A stretch of 64,000 nucleotides of DNA from JAMQPK01 sp963761975. GTDB lineage: Bacteria; Acidobacteriota; Vicinamibacteria; Vicinamibacterales; JAMQPK01. The notes beneath the pieces were generated by a model. It ran no database searches. It was not told the DNA's origin and saw nothing but the letters and a program-made list of their open reading frames with translations. Location of the stretch: positions 1,550,001-1,614,000 of the forward strand of contig CAVXIR010000004.1 in NCBI GenBank assembly GCA_963761975.1, given 5' to 3'. The translations under genes were made by a program, and so were the position numbers. This document shows, in pieces, positions 19,658 to 30,582 of this stretch (positions are counted from its first letter, which is position 1; each line of letters begins with the position of its first letter).

Positions 19658-21491
19658 ATGACGACGAGCACCGACACAAATCGCGACGACAGGCGTCTCT
19701 CGGCCGCGCTTCGGCTGGTCATCCGCCAGGTACTGGGCACAGCTGCGCCGCTGGCGCGCGGCTGCGCTGGGCGCGCTGGTTCTGCCGGCGGTCGCCGACG
19801 TCCTCACCTTCTACGCTCCCCCGCTCGTCGTCGCCCGGCTGCTCGGCACGATCGCGCGGGGCGAGCCCTTTACGGTGGCTCGGTTGGCGCCGTACGTCGC
19901 GGCGTTCGCGGCGCTGTGGCTGAGCGGTCAGATTGTCTGGCGCATCGCAGTGGCACTCATCGCTCGGGTCGAGATCCGCGGCATGGAGAAGCTCTACATC
20001 GAAGCGATGGACGAGCTCCTGGTCAAGGATCTGGCGTTCTTCCAGAACAACTACGCCGGCTCGCTCACCAAACGCGCCCTCGGCTATGCGCGGCGGTTCG
20101 AAGACGTGTTCGACGTGCTCTCGTTTCAGATGGCGCCATCGCTGCTGACGCTCCCGTTTGTGGGTGCGGTACTGTGGTCGTATTCTCCGTGGCTCATCGT
20201 GCTTCTGCTGGCCATGCTCGCGACGACGCTCATGATGGTCGTGCCGTTGATTCGGCGCCGTCGCCGCCTGGTGGATATCCGCGAGACGGCGTCGAACGTG
20301 CTCGCCGGGCACGTGGCCGATTCGATCTCCAACGCCGAAGCGGTCCGCGCGTTCGCGCGCGAGCCCGACGAAGCGCGCATCCACGCCTCCAACGTGGGCG
20401 ATTACGCCTCGAAGACGTTGCGTTCGTGGGATTATCAGAACCTTCGCGTCGATCTCGTGACGTCGCCGATGTTCGTCGTCACCAACACGCTCGGGCTCAT
20501 CCTGGCGCTTGCGGTTGGGGGCAGGTCGGCCGCGAGCCTCGAGGTGGTGTTCATTACGTTCAGCTACTACGCGACCGCGACGCGCGTGATGTGGGAGTTC
20601 AACCGCATCTACAGAAACCTGGAAGGCGCGCTCACCGACGCGGCGCAGTTCGCCGAACTGCTGCTCGACCCGCCGTCGGTGGTGGACGCGGACACGGCCG
20701 ACGTGTTTTCGCCCCGCGATTTTGGCGTGGAGCTGCGCGATGTCAGCTTCCGGTACGCGCCATCACAGCCGCTGCTGTTCGATCGTCTGTCGCTGGCCAT
20801 CGCGCCCGGTGCAAAAATAGGGCTGGTCGGGCGATCGGGCGGCGGAAAGACGACGGTGACGCGTCTGCTGCTGCGGTTTGCCGACATCGAGTCGGGCGCC
20901 ATCCTCATCGGCGGCCAGTCGATCGCGCGCGTGCCGCAGGCCGCGCTGCGCAGCCTGATCGCGTACGTGCCGCAGGACCCGTCGATGTTTCACCGCAGCA
21001 TTGCCGACAACATCAGGGTCGGCCGGCCCGATGCGACAGACGCCGACGTGCGGCGCGCAGCGCAGCTCGCGCACGCGGCTGAGTTCATCGATGCCCTGCC
21101 GGCCGGCTACGACACGCTCGTCGGCGAGCGAGGCGTCAAGCTTTCGGGCGGACAGCGCCAGCGCGTGGCGATCGCCCGTGCCATCTTGAAGGACGCGCCG
21201 ATCCTGGTGCTCGACGAGGCAACGAGCGCCCTCGATTCAGAGAGCGAGGCGTTGATCCAGGACGCGCTGTGGACACTCCTCTCGGGCCGGACGGCCATTG
21301 TCATTGCGCACCGGCTGTCGACTGTGCGACGGATGGACGAGCTCATCATTCTGGACCGCGGCCGGATCGTCGAACGAGGCTCGCACGAAGCGCTGCTGAC
21401 GAACGACGGGGTGTACGCGTCGCTGTGGGCACATCAGTCGGGAGGGTTTCTCGCAGAGGATGCTCGTGAATGCGATCCCGCTGCGTTCTGA
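19658..21491 (+). pseudogene. ABC exporter (fused permease-ATPase), frame broken near 19729
   Basis: From ATG 19658 the frame reads MTTSTDTNRDDRRLSAALRL. One extra base near 19729 then shifts into the long frame that continues YWAQLRRWRAAALGALVLPA and runs to 21491, about 610 residues in all. The half-transporter has an ABC_membrane domain with six helices and a C-terminal ATPase: Walker A GLVGRSGGGKTT, signature LSGGQRQRVAIARAIL, Walker B ILVLDEATSALD and H-loop IVIAHRLSTV. It would form a homodimeric lipid or drug exporter in the cytoplasmic membrane. Without the extra base it looks fully functional. The leader upstream suggests conditional expression. Confidence 0.85.
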
Positions 21492-21492
21492 G

Positions 21493-23936
21493 TCACTCGT
21501 ATCGAAGCGCCTTGACCGGATCCAGCCGTGTCGCGCGGCGGGCGGGCCAGAAGCACGCCATCATCGCAACCGCGACGAGTACAGACTGATCGACACGAGC
21601 GTGATCGGATCTGCCGGTCCTGTACCGACCAGCATCCCCTGAAGCAGCCGTCCGGTGCCCAGCGCGGCCGCAATGCCGAGACACAGGCCGACGCCAAGCT
21701 CGATCATGCCGCGCCGCAGAATGAGCCAGCGCACCTGCTGGCCTTCGGCGCCGAGCGCCATGCGAATGCCGATCTCCTGCGTGCGCTGCGCCACCGAATA
21801 CGCCGTCACGCTGTACAGCCCGACGGCCGCCAGCACGATCGCGATGACCGCGAAGACCAGGAACATCGTGCCGAAGGTGCGCTGCGGCCATCGATTGCGC
21901 GCGAGAATCTCGTCCATCGTGCGGATGTTGGTGACCGGCACATCCGGGTCCATCGCCGAGATCTCCTGCCGAAGCAGCGCGGTGACGGCCACAGGATTGC
22001 CGCGCGCACGAACCAGCAGATTGGCGCTCATCGCCATGAGCGCGTTCTGCGCGTGCGTGATGTACACCACCGGGTCGGGATCGCGCTCCATGCCGCGCTG
22101 CCTGATCGTCGGAGACACGCCGACGACGGTGGCCTGGTAGAACTTGGGCGCGCCCGGAATGTTGCCGTCGTTGATCAGGCGGATGCGCTTGCCGACAGGA
22201 TCTTCACCGCGGAAGTGCATCTCGGCGAGCCGCTGATTGATGATCATGGCTTCGCGTCCAGGTTCGCCGTCTGTCGCGTTGAACGCGCGGCCCCGCCGCA
22301 TGCGCACGCCGAGCGCATCGAAGTATTTCGATCCGACGGCCACCATCCCCACGAGCGGCCGCTGCTCACCCGTCATGTCCGACCGGCCGTCGATCTCGAA
22401 ACGCCGCTGCGATGCGCCACTGAACGGCAGATAGTTCGTCGTGCTCGCCCCCTCGATGGCGCTGATGCCGCTGAGCCGATCGTCGAGCCGCTGCAGGAAC
22501 AACGCCCGCGATTCGAGGCTCGCATACGTCCGGGTCGGGAAGATCAGCGACATGGCCACCAGCCGAGATGTGTCGATGCCGATATCCATGCGATAGAGGT
22601 TCATGAAGCTGCGCATCATGAGGCCCGCACCCGAGAGCAGCACGAGCGTGAGCGTCAACTCCGCCACAATCAACGCCGTGGTCCACCGACGCGCCCGCAG
22701 ACCCGCAGAACCGGCACGTCCTCCATCCTTCATCACTTCGCTGACGCTCGTGCGCGACACGTAGAGCGCCGGCGCGAGCCCGAAGACGATGCCGGTCAAC
22801 AGACACACGGCCGCGAAGAAGACGAACACCGTGGGATCCATGGTGAACACCATCCAGTACGGCTTGCCGATGTCCGCGGTCGTGTTGTCGAACCATCGAA
22901 CTCCGGCGTAAGCGAGGCCGAGCCCGACAACACCCGCCACGAACGCCAGCAGCACGCTCTCGACGAGCAGCTGCTTGACGATGCGCCATCGCGTCGCGCC
23001 GATCGAGACACGGACGGCGATCTCGCGCGAGCGATCGGCCGCGCGCGCCAGAAGCAGGTTGGCCACGTTCGCGCAGGCGATGAGCAGCACGAACGCGACG
23101 GCGCCCATGAGCGACCAGAAAAGAACCCGTATCTCGTTGCCGATGACCTGCTCGGCGAACGGCGTCACCACTGCCGTGACTCCCTTGTTGGTGTCGGGAA
23201 ACTGACCGGCCAGGGCCTCGGTGATGCTGGACATCTCGCTGCGCGCCTGCTCGATCGTCATGCCGTCGGCGAGGCGGCCGTAGGACATCAGCAGACGCCC
23301 GGCGCGTCCGGCGCGCGTTTGCGCCGTGGGCCTCTGCGCCAACGGCAGCCAGACGTCCGAGTTGAACGGAAACTCCATCCCCGGCGCCATCACGCCGATG
23401 ATCGTGGCCGGCTCAGAGTTCACGCGAATCGTCCGGCCGATAACCGAGCGATCTCCACCGTAGCGGCTCTGCCAGATCGAGTGGCTCAGCAGCACGACCG
23501 CGGGAGCGCCGGGTCGATCGTCTTCGGCAGAAAATTCACGTCCGACCGTGGCGTGCGTGCCGATGAGCGAGAAGCCGTTCCAGGAGATGTAGACGCCGTC
23601 ATATTGGTCGGGCTGGCGCTCGTCGGCGCTGAAATTCACCGCGCCCATCTGCACCAGCGATATCCCGGAAAACGTGCGGGTCGCGCGACGCCAATCCTCG
23701 AAATCGGGCTCAGAGACCCCAAAGGTGCGACCCTGCGCGTCACGGGTGTTGATGATCATGACGCGATCGGGATCATCGAAAGGCAGGGTCCGCAACAACA
23801 CGGCATTGACGAGGGTGAACACGGCGCTGGTGGCGCCGATGCCGAGGGCGAGCGCCGCCACCGCGGCCAGCGTGAATCGGCGATCCCTGATGAGGCGACG
23901 GGCCGCGAACTTGAGATCCTGCAGAATGGATGTCAT
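21493..23936 (-). pseudogene. ADOP-type ABC transporter permease, frame broken near 21581
   Basis: Starts MTSILQDLKFAARRLIRDRRFT, with the standard ADOP order: helix, MacB-like periplasmic domain, FtsX block (LIACANVANLLLARAADRSREIAVR), second periplasmic domain, second FtsX block (YSVAQRTQEIGIRMALGAEGQQV). The main frame ends prematurely at 21561 as LYSSRLR. Adding one base near 21581 restores LVAVAMMACFWPARRATRLDPVKALRYE, ending at 21493. The total is about 814 residues. It is divergently arranged with the histidine kinase gene at 24032, with a shared upstream region of about 95 bases. Confidence 0.85.
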
Positions 23937-24031
23937 TGGTACACCAAGCTGAAAGTGAGGATATCTCTATTACGTTCACGGGCGCGACCTGGTTGCATGA
24001 TGCACAATCTCGCGCGAGCCGATACCATACG

Positions 24032-26470
24032 GTGCAAGTGCCTGCACGATATTTGATTACGTGTATTCTCCTGGCGACGGCGTACGCGGTCGCCGGCAGG
24101 CTCGGGCTGGCGCTCGCCTTCGTTCATGAAAGCGCGACGGCCGTCTGGCCGCCGACTGGGATTGCGCTGGCGGCTGTCCTGATTCTCGGGCCTCGCGTCT
24201 GGCCCGGCATTTTCCTCGGCGCGTTCGTGGCCAACGAACTGACGGCCGGTTCCTTTGTCACGTCCCTTCTGATTGCATCGGGCAACACACTCGAAGCGCT
24301 GACGGCCGGTTACCTGATAAACCGGTATGCCGGCGGCCGGCACGTCTTCGACCGCGCGCACAACATCGTCCGCTTCGTGATGGCGGGTCTGGCCGGTGCG
24401 ACGGTCTCGGCCACGATTGGCATCACCAGCATTTGCGTGTTCGGGTTCGCACGCTGGCAAGACGCTGGCTCGATCTGGGCGACATGGTGGCTCGGAGATG
24501 TCTCCGGAGCGATGGTGGTGGCGCCGCTCATTCTTTTGTGGGCCGCGCAACCGCGCTTCGACTGGCCCGCCGCTCGACGGATCGAGCTGGCTCTTCTGAC
24601 GCTGACGGCTGCCGTGGTGGGATGGGTCGTGTTCGTTGCCAGTCCATACCCGCTGTCGTTCCTCGCGATTCCGATCTGCGTGTGGGCCGGGTTCAGATTC
24701 GGCCAGCGCGAAGCCGTCACGATTACGTGTGCCCTGTCGTTGATTGCGGTGTGGGGCAGCGCCCAGGGGCTGGGCACGTTCGCGCAGGCATCGCCCAACG
24801 ATTCCCTCCTCCTGGTGGAAGCCTTTCTGGCTGTCGCCAGCGTCGTGGGCCTCACGGTCGGTACCGCTGCATCCGAACGCCGGCAATCGGAAGAAGTCCT
24901 TCGCCGATCGCACGGCGAGCTGGCCGAGCGCATGGACCAGCGCACGCGCGATCTCGAAGTCAGCGAGCGGCGGCTGCAGACCATCATCGACACCGAGCCG
25001 GCGTGCGTGAAGCTGGTCTCGGCCGACGGGCTGCTGCTCGACATGAACCCCGCCGGTCTCGCCATGATTGGCGCCAGAGACGTGGCGCAGCTGCGGGGGC
25101 GTGCCGTCATCGATCTCGTGCACCCGGATGATCGCAAGCGGTTTCTCGAGACGCATCAACGGGCCTGCGCCGGCCCTGGGGGCAGGCTCGAGTTCCGGAT
25201 GTTCGGATTCAAGGGACAGGAGATCTGGGTCGACTCTCACTCCGTTCCCTTCGAAATTCCCAACGACGCCGGCGGAAAAGAGACCGTCGTTTTGAGCGTG
25301 ACGAGCGACATCACCGAGCGCAAGCGCCTCGAAGACGAGCTGCGGCAATCGCAGAAGATGGAAGCCATCGGGCTGCTGGCGGGAGGCATCGCGCACGACT
25401 TCAACAATCTGCTGACGGCGATCATGGGCAACACCGATCTCATTCTCCTTTCGCTCGGCCAGGACGACAAGCGCCGCGCCGATCTGGAAGAGGTCGCCAA
25501 GGCGGCGCAGCGCGCGGCTGCGCTGACGCGACAGCTGTTGGCGGTGAGCCGTCGCCAGATGCTGCAGCCAACGGTCATCGACCTGAACGAAATGATCGAC
25601 GACGTGCAGAAGCTGCTTCGCCGAACCATACCCGAGACCATCGACCTCCATCTCGATCTGACACCTGTGGACAACATTCGCGCCGACCGCGGTCAAATCG
25701 AGCAGGTGCTGCTGAACCTGGCCATCAACGCCGGCGATGCGATGCCAAACGGGGGCGCGCTTCGACTCTCGACGGCGATGTTCGATCTCGACCAGGCGAG
25801 AACATTAGAACGTGCGGCGATGCCCGCAGGCCGATACGTGAGCCTGATCATGAGCGACACGGGTACGGGTATTCCCCGCGATTCGCAGGGGCGTATCTTC
25901 GAGCCGTTCTTCACCACGAAGGGACGCGACAGAGGCACCGGGCTCGGCCTGGCGATCGTGTACGGCATCGTCAAGCAGAGCGGCGGGTTCATCCGGGTCG
26001 ACAGCGAGGTGGGACGAGGCACGACGTTCCAAATCTACCTGCCGGTCGTGGACGAGCCGGTGCCGGCGAACGCGCCGAAGCCCCCGCACCTCCCCATCAG
26101 CCGTGGATCGCAAACGATCCTGCTCGCCGAATACGACGCAGCCGTTCGCCGGTTCGCGCGTGACGTGCTGAAAAACCACGGCTATAAAGTGCTGGACGCA
26201 GGCGACGGTGACGAGGCGCTGGAGATTGCGCGGCGGTATCCCGAACCAATCCACGCGCTGGTCACCGACGTCGTCATGCCGGGCCTGAGCGGACGGGATC
26301 TTGCGGTGCGATTGATCGCCGATCGTCCCGACGTGCGCGTGATCTACACGAGCGGGTACACCGAAAACGTGATGCTGCGTGCCGGCTTCGAGCGCGGCCT
26401 CACGCTGCTGCCCAAGCCGTTTCTGCCGGGAGATCTGCTTCGGATCGTCAACGACACGCTCACGCCCTGA
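24032..26470 (+). CDS. Hybrid sensor histidine kinase: MASE1-PAS-HisKA-HATPase-REC
   Basis: About 812 residues. An N-terminal MASE1 domain of about eight helices (TAVWPPTGIALAAVLI, GDVSGAMVVAPLILLW) is followed by a coiled linker, a PAS domain (about residues 318-426) and a HisKA domain with the phospho-His in GGIAHDFNN (near 454). The HATPase_c domain has NLAINAGDAM, DTGTGIP and GTGLGLAIVYGIV. A C-terminal receiver domain carries the phospho-Asp in VTDVVMPG (near 745) and the Lys of LPKPF. In the receiver's acidic pair one residue is replaced (LLAEYDAAVR). The frame is open upstream of a GTG at 24032; the GTG at 24038 is equally possible. Output could go through an unlinked regulator or only through the phosphorelay. 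Confidence 0.88.
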   Translation: MQVPARYLITCILLATAYAVAGRLGLALAFVHESATAVWPPTGIALAAVLILGPRVWPGIFLGAFVANELTAGSFVTSLLIASGNTLEALTAGYLINRYAGGRHVFDRAHNIVRFVMAGLAGATVSATIGITSICVFGFARWQDAGSIWATWWLGDVSGAMVVAPLILLWAAQPRFDWPAARRIELALLTLTAAVVGWVVFVASPYPLSFLAIPICVWAGFRFGQREAVTITCALSLIAVWGSAQGLGTFAQASPNDSLLLVEAFLAVASVVGLTVGTAASERRQSEEVLRRSHGELAERMDQRTRDLEVSERRLQTIIDTEPACVKLVSADGLLLDMNPAGLAMIGARDVAQLRGRAVIDLVHPDDRKRFLETHQRACAGPGGRLEFRMFGFKGQEIWVDSHSVPFEIPNDAGGKETVVLSVTSDITERKRLEDELRQSQKMEAIGLLAGGIAHDFNNLLTAIMGNTDLILLSLGQDDKRRADLEEVAKAAQRAAALTRQLLAVSRRQMLQPTVIDLNEMIDDVQKLLRRTIPETIDLHLDLTPVDNIRADRGQIEQVLLNLAINAGDAMPNGGALRLSTAMFDLDQARTLERAAMPAGRYVSLIMSDTGTGIPRDSQGRIFEPFFTTKGRDRGTGLGLAIVYGIVKQSGGFIRVDSEVGRGTTFQIYLPVVDEPVPANAPKPPHLPISRGSQTILLAEYDAAVRRFARDVLKNHGYKVLDAGDGDEALEIARRYPEPIHALVTDVVMPGLSGRDLAVRLIADRPDVRVIYTSGYTENVMLRAGFERGLTLLPKPFLPGDLLRIVNDTLTP

Positions 26471-26506
26471 CCGCATCTAACGTCGGTATCATCGCCAGCC
26501 TGAACC

Positions 26507-26980
26507 ATGTCCCTCGCGTCTTACGCGGTCGAGTTCCAGCGGCTCACCAGTGTCCCGCTCGCCGTCATCCGACGTCAGGCGACCGCGTCTGAGCTCGCGC
26601 GCCTGGTACCGGAGTGCTGTGGCCTGGTCTGGAACGCCGTGCGTACGCAGCAGGCACAAGCCGGACGCCACATTGCGATCTATTGGGATGGCAGCATCCG
26701 GCTCGAGGTGGGAGTTGAGCTTTACGGACCGTTCGCGGAAGACGGCGAGGTCGTTCGCTCGGCCACACCCGCCGGTCCTGTGGCATCGACCACGCATTTC
26801 GGACCGTACGGCGGCCTCGGCGCAGCGCACGAGGCCGTTCATCGGTGGTGCAGGGCCAACAACCAACGCCTGGCAGGACCGAAGTGGGAGATCTACGGCC
26901 ACTGGCAGCGAGAGTGGAATGCGGATCCGTCCCAAATTCGCACGGACGTCTACTATCTCCTTTCAGAAGAGACTGAGTGA
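26507..26980 (+). CDS. GyrI-like small-molecule-binding domain protein
   Basis: 157 residues matching stand-alone GyrI/AraC effector-binding domains. It has VEFQRLTSVPLAVIRRQAT at the N-terminus, a strand AGRHIAIYWDG, the turn VASTTHFGPYGGLGAAHEAVHRW and the conserved C-terminal WEIYGHW...TDVYYLL. Such proteins bind hydrophobic cationic ligands or inhibit DNA gyrase; some hydrolyse electrophilic ligands. It follows the histidine kinase by 36 bases on the same strand and may be co-transcribed. The ligand is not known. Confidence 0.75.
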   Translation: MSLASYAVEFQRLTSVPLAVIRRQATASELARLVPECCGLVWNAVRTQQAQAGRHIAIYWDGSIRLEVGVELYGPFAEDGEVVRSATPAGPVASTTHFGPYGGLGAAHEAVHRWCRANNQRLAGPKWEIYGHWQREWNADPSQIRTDVYYLLSEETE

Positions 26981-27788
26981 TGCTCCGGCCCGCGCACTGA
27001 AGAGAGGACTGAAGGCTGCCTCTCAGATGGCTTCCATTGAGATGTGGACGAAAGGTTCATCCATCGTCAACTTTATTCGCCGCATAAGGTGACTTTCCCG
27101 TCTCAAACTGTTACAGCGCTGCTCTAACCGGCGCGACCAGTAGCGTTTGCACGTTGACCCTTCGCGGTACACCCGTTGCTCGGTCATGCTCTGTGCGAAG
27201 CAAACTGGAAAGGCCCGACGAGAGCGAGGCGCCGGAACCGCACGCGTGCGATCTTTGCGCCGAGTGCGCGGCGCCGGGCGCGCACGGACGTCAACCCGAC
27301 GCCGATCATCACTGCGGCGCTCGCCGGCGCCACGCGATCCGCGGCCGGAATAGCGTAGACAACAGCTCCGGATATGAAGACACCTACCTCGACTGGCGTC
27401 CTCGGCAGCGATCGACGTCTAACCGTTCCCGGTAGCGGTCGTAACCGCTTGGCCCGTCGCGGCCCGTCGGGGGCGACCCATCACCGGAGAGATGCCAATT
27501 GGATACAACTTGTGTTGGAATTTTCGCCGGAACCTTCTTGCTTAACTCGGCGCGCCGAGAAATGGCTGCTTCCCCCGGTGACTGCTGCCGTCGGGCGGGA
27601 TTCTGTTCCACTTTGCGCATAAAAATTCTCAATTTTGAGCATCTTTGCCGTAGGGGTGCAATTACTTCGGCCTCCGAAACAACGGTCATAGACGACAATA
27701 TATGACTTTAACATCATTAATTTGACTTTGAACGTATAGGTATGACAATTGCTCACTCTTTAGCCGTGAAAACTATGGGGAGGAAACG
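26981..27788 (+). other. Gene-poor region upstream of the exopolysaccharide operon
   Basis: About 800 bases without a convincing gene. The left part is G+C-rich. Around 27245-27330 it encodes a weak ARRRARTD-like echo of permease C-termini, too short to call. From about 27480 to 27780 the base composition drops sharply, with A/T-rich words such as CTCAATTTTGAG (palindromic, near 27630). That is unlike the rest of the window and fits a long regulatory region for the operon starting at 27789. No riboswitch motif was recognised. Confidence 0.5.
27722..27788 (+). promoter_or_regulatory. Candidate promoter and strong ribosome site of the exopolysaccharide operon
   Basis: TTGACT (27722-27727) lies 17 bases before ACAATT (27745-27750), with a TG just upstream of the latter. 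The match is weak. The ribosome site GGGGAGGAAACG directly before ATG 27789 is strong. Several other A/T-rich hexamers nearby could serve equally well. Confidence 0.3.
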
Positions 27789-28925
27789 ATGAAAGTGATG
27801 CGCCGGGTCAGCCCGGGGAGTCTGGCTGCAGCCTTACTCGGGTTGTCATGCGCACTTGCCACGTCCGCGTTGATTGCCCGTAAAGAGGCGATCGCGGACG
27901 AAGGGCCGTCTACGATTAGCAAAGCGGAGTTCGCCGGCGAAATTCGGCCGGCGGGGGAAACTGTGCTGACGGCGTCGGCGGCGGTGCTGATTACAAGAAC
28001 ACTTATCTCGATCGGCGACCGCGCAAGCGAAGGTCAGCCGCTCATCGAGGTTGACGACACACAGGCGCGTGCGGCGGTCGCTGCCGCCGAGCTCACGATG
28101 TCGGCGGCCGAACAGCGCGTCGCCAACCTTCGCGATTCGTCCACGTCGCTCGACCAGTCAATCTCGCTGCTCGCCTCGTCTCTGGGCGAGGCGAACCGCC
28201 GTCTTGCTGTCGCTCAGCGCCAGCTCGAGCAGGTTCCGGTGCGGCAGTGGAAAGACTCGCCCGAGCGCGCCGGCGCCACGCACGAGCAGGCGGTCGTGCA
28301 TCAGCGCCGTATCGAAGAGCTCTGGCACAAAGGTATGGTGTCGAAACAGGAGCTCGACGATGCCTCCATCGCATTGCGGATCGCCCAGAACGATCTCGAG
28401 ACGGCGAGGCAGGCGGCAGACGCGTCGAAGCGACTCGCCTCGACACAAGATGTGCAGGCGAGGCTGCAGGCTCAGCTCACGTTGCTCGATCGGCGACGCG
28501 AGCAGGCCGGAAAAGCTATCGATCTGCAGAACGCCGAGTACGAGCTTGCACGGGCCGCTACCGAGCTCGCCAACGCCAGACAACAGTTGGAAGGCACCGT
28601 CGTTCGCGCAACGACGGCCGGCACGGTGGTTGAGCTGCCGGTCCGTCCAGGCGACCGGCTGCCCCATGGCGCGGTTCTCGTCAGAACGGCCGAGCTCGAT
28701 CGTCTCGTCGCCATTATCGACGTTCCGGGCCGGCTCGTGAACAGCATCGCCAGGGCGCGGGCCGCCAAAGTGCAGATTGCCTCTCAGCCGACGTTGCTCG
28801 AGGGCCAGGTGCGTGCGGTTGCACCGCTGCCGGACAGCGCAGGCACGCACAGAGTCGAAGTTGAATTCCAGAATCCAGAAGGGTTGTTGCTCGTCAGCCA
28901 GATCGCCCAGGTGACATTTCCATGA
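27789..28925 (+). CDS. HlyD-family periplasmic adaptor (membrane fusion protein)
   Basis: 378 residues. The N-terminal signal/anchor (LAAALLGLSCALATSALIA) is followed by a biotinyl-lipoyl half (TLISIGDRASEGQPLIEVDD), a long alpha-hairpin (about residues 95-260, rich in Ala/Glu/Arg heptads), the second lipoyl half (TVVRATTAGTVVELPVRPGDRLPHG) and a beta-barrel end. Such adaptors bridge inner-membrane exporters to outer-membrane channels. It is the first gene of the operon, and its TGA overlaps the next ATG by four bases, so it should work with this polysaccharide system. It may replace the PelB/PelC export components, which are not seen here. Confidence 0.85.
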   Translation: MKVMRRVSPGSLAAALLGLSCALATSALIARKEAIADEGPSTISKAEFAGEIRPAGETVLTASAAVLITRTLISIGDRASEGQPLIEVDDTQARAAVAAAELTMSAAEQRVANLRDSSTSLDQSISLLASSLGEANRRLAVAQRQLEQVPVRQWKDSPERAGATHEQAVVHQRRIEELWHKGMVSKQELDDASIALRIAQNDLETARQAADASKRLASTQDVQARLQAQLTLLDRRREQAGKAIDLQNAEYELARAATELANARQQLEGTVVRATTAGTVVELPVRPGDRLPHGAVLVRTAELDRLVAIIDVPGRLVNSIARARAAKVQIASQPTLLEGQVRAVAPLPDSAGTHRVEVEFQNPEGLLLVSQIAQVTFP

Positions 28926-30529
28926 CGTCCGCCTCCGCTCCTTCGGAGCTACGGCGGGACAGGTCCGCTTCCGCTCCTTCGGCGCCTCAGCACGACACGC
29001 CGGCCCGCAGACGGATGTCGGTGCTGCTCACAACCGAAGGGACATATCCCTATCATGGCGGCGGCGTCTCCACCTGGTGCCATGCGCTGACGCAGCGGCT
29101 GCGCGAGATCGATTTCACGATCCTCAGCGTGGCGATGCACCCGTATCTCAAACAACTCTACGATCTGTCGTCGAACGTGCGCGAGCACGTCACGGTGCCG
29201 CTGTGGGGTACTGCCGATCCGGCCGAATCGAGGCCGGGCCTCAGCTACGCGGCGTTTCTCGAACGCCGTGCAGCGGCGTCGAGCGAAGAGGCGCGGAGCG
29301 GCCTTCGAGGCCCTGTGGAGCCGGTTTGTCACGACGGCGCTCTCACGGCGTCAGGACGGATTGCCGCAGCTGACCGCCACGGTCGTCGGGCTCCACAAGC
29401 ATTTCGCCGGCCACGACTACAAGGTGTCGTTCGGCGACACGCGGGTGTGGCACAGCTTCGTCTCGGCCTCTGTCGCGGCGTGGAAGACCGAGAACCGCAC
29501 CCCTGAACCGTCGCTGGCCGAGCTGACCGAAGCGTTTCGCCTGGCCTACCGCTTCCTGATTGTGCTCGACGCTGAAGTGCCGGTGACCGACGTCGCGCAC
29601 TCCGCGGCGGCCGGTCTCTGCGGGTTGCCGTGCATCGTGGCGAAGGTGACGCGCGGCACGCCCTATCTGCTGACCGAACACGGCATCTATCTGCGCGAAC
29701 AGTACCTGAACCTCCGTCGCACAACGCCATCGGCGTTTGTCCGATGGTTCGCGTCGCGATTGATCGGCGCCGTCACCGATCTGAACTACATGCACGCCGA
29801 TCTCATCGCTCCCGTCTGCGACTACAACACGCGCTGGGAAAAGTGGCGTGGCGTCGCGAGCGATCGCATCAGCGTGATTTACAACGGCGTCGACCCGGAA
29901 CGGTTCCCGCCGTGCCCGCCCGCGAAGAATGCGCGGCCGACGGTCGTCGCGGTGTCTCAGATTTTTACGCTCAAAGGGCAGCTCGATCTCATCGAGGCTG
30001 CCGCGCACGTGCGGTCCGAGATTCCCGACGTTGAATTTCGCATCTACGGCGCGATTACCGACCAGAGCTACTACGAGCAGTGCGTCAGCAGAGTCGCCGA
30101 ACTCGACCTTGCGAGCACCGTGACATTCTGCGGGTCGACGGATCGGCCGCTGGGACGCGTACCGTCGCGCCGACGTGGTTGCGCTGGCCAGCATCTCCGA
30201 AGGATTTCCGTTTGCCGTCATCGAAGCGATGCTCTGCCGGCGGGCGGTCGTCGCGACCGACGTCGGCGGCGTCAGCGAGGCGCTCGACGATACGGGCGCG
30301 CTCGTGCCCGCGCGAAGCCCGTCGCGTCTCGCGTCGGTCAGTGACGCAGCTGCTGAGACAGCCGGAGGAACGCGAACGGCTCGCCGGCATGGCGCTGGCG
30401 CGCGCGACATCACTGTTCACCGAAGAGCGGTTTCTCCAGGCGTACTCCGACAGCTACAAGTCGTTACACGTATCAACCAGCACAACCAGCACGACCGACG
30501 CACCGCGCGTCGCAGTATCCGCAGCGTAA
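28922..30529 (+). pseudogene. PelF-like GT4 glycosyltransferase, three frame breaks
   Basis: The translated pieces together form a full PelF-like protein of about 535 residues. After a disordered lead, RMSVLLTTEGTYPYHGGGVSTW is the PelF-type N-terminal motif. Then come the middle segment TPYLLTEHGIYLREQY, the nucleotide-sugar region SVIYNGVDPERF and VVAVSQIFTLKGQLDLIEAA, and the Glu-x7-Glu motif EGFPFAVIE. Single extra bases near 29300, 30150 and 30338 separate the frames; removing them restores contiguous homology (for example STDRPWDAYRRADVVALAS). PelF uses UDP-GalNAc (or a related UDP-hexosamine) to polymerise Pel in the cytoplasm. The ATG overlaps the adaptor's stop codon. Confidence 0.82.
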
Positions 30530-30582
30530 CCGCCCGCATCGCCATCGGCATGCAGGCACGGTGAGTTTCGAAGAGAGGATTC

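Noticed and set aside
21528..24056. An 842-codon plus-strand open frame opposite an ADOP gene
   Set aside because: His/Arg/Asp-rich shadow of the permease; the minus strand has all ADOP motifs.
27245..27360. ARRRARTD-like fragment as remnant of a permease C-terminus
   Set aside because: Only a few residues resemble the PARRATRxDP motif; no upstream FtsX block in any frame.
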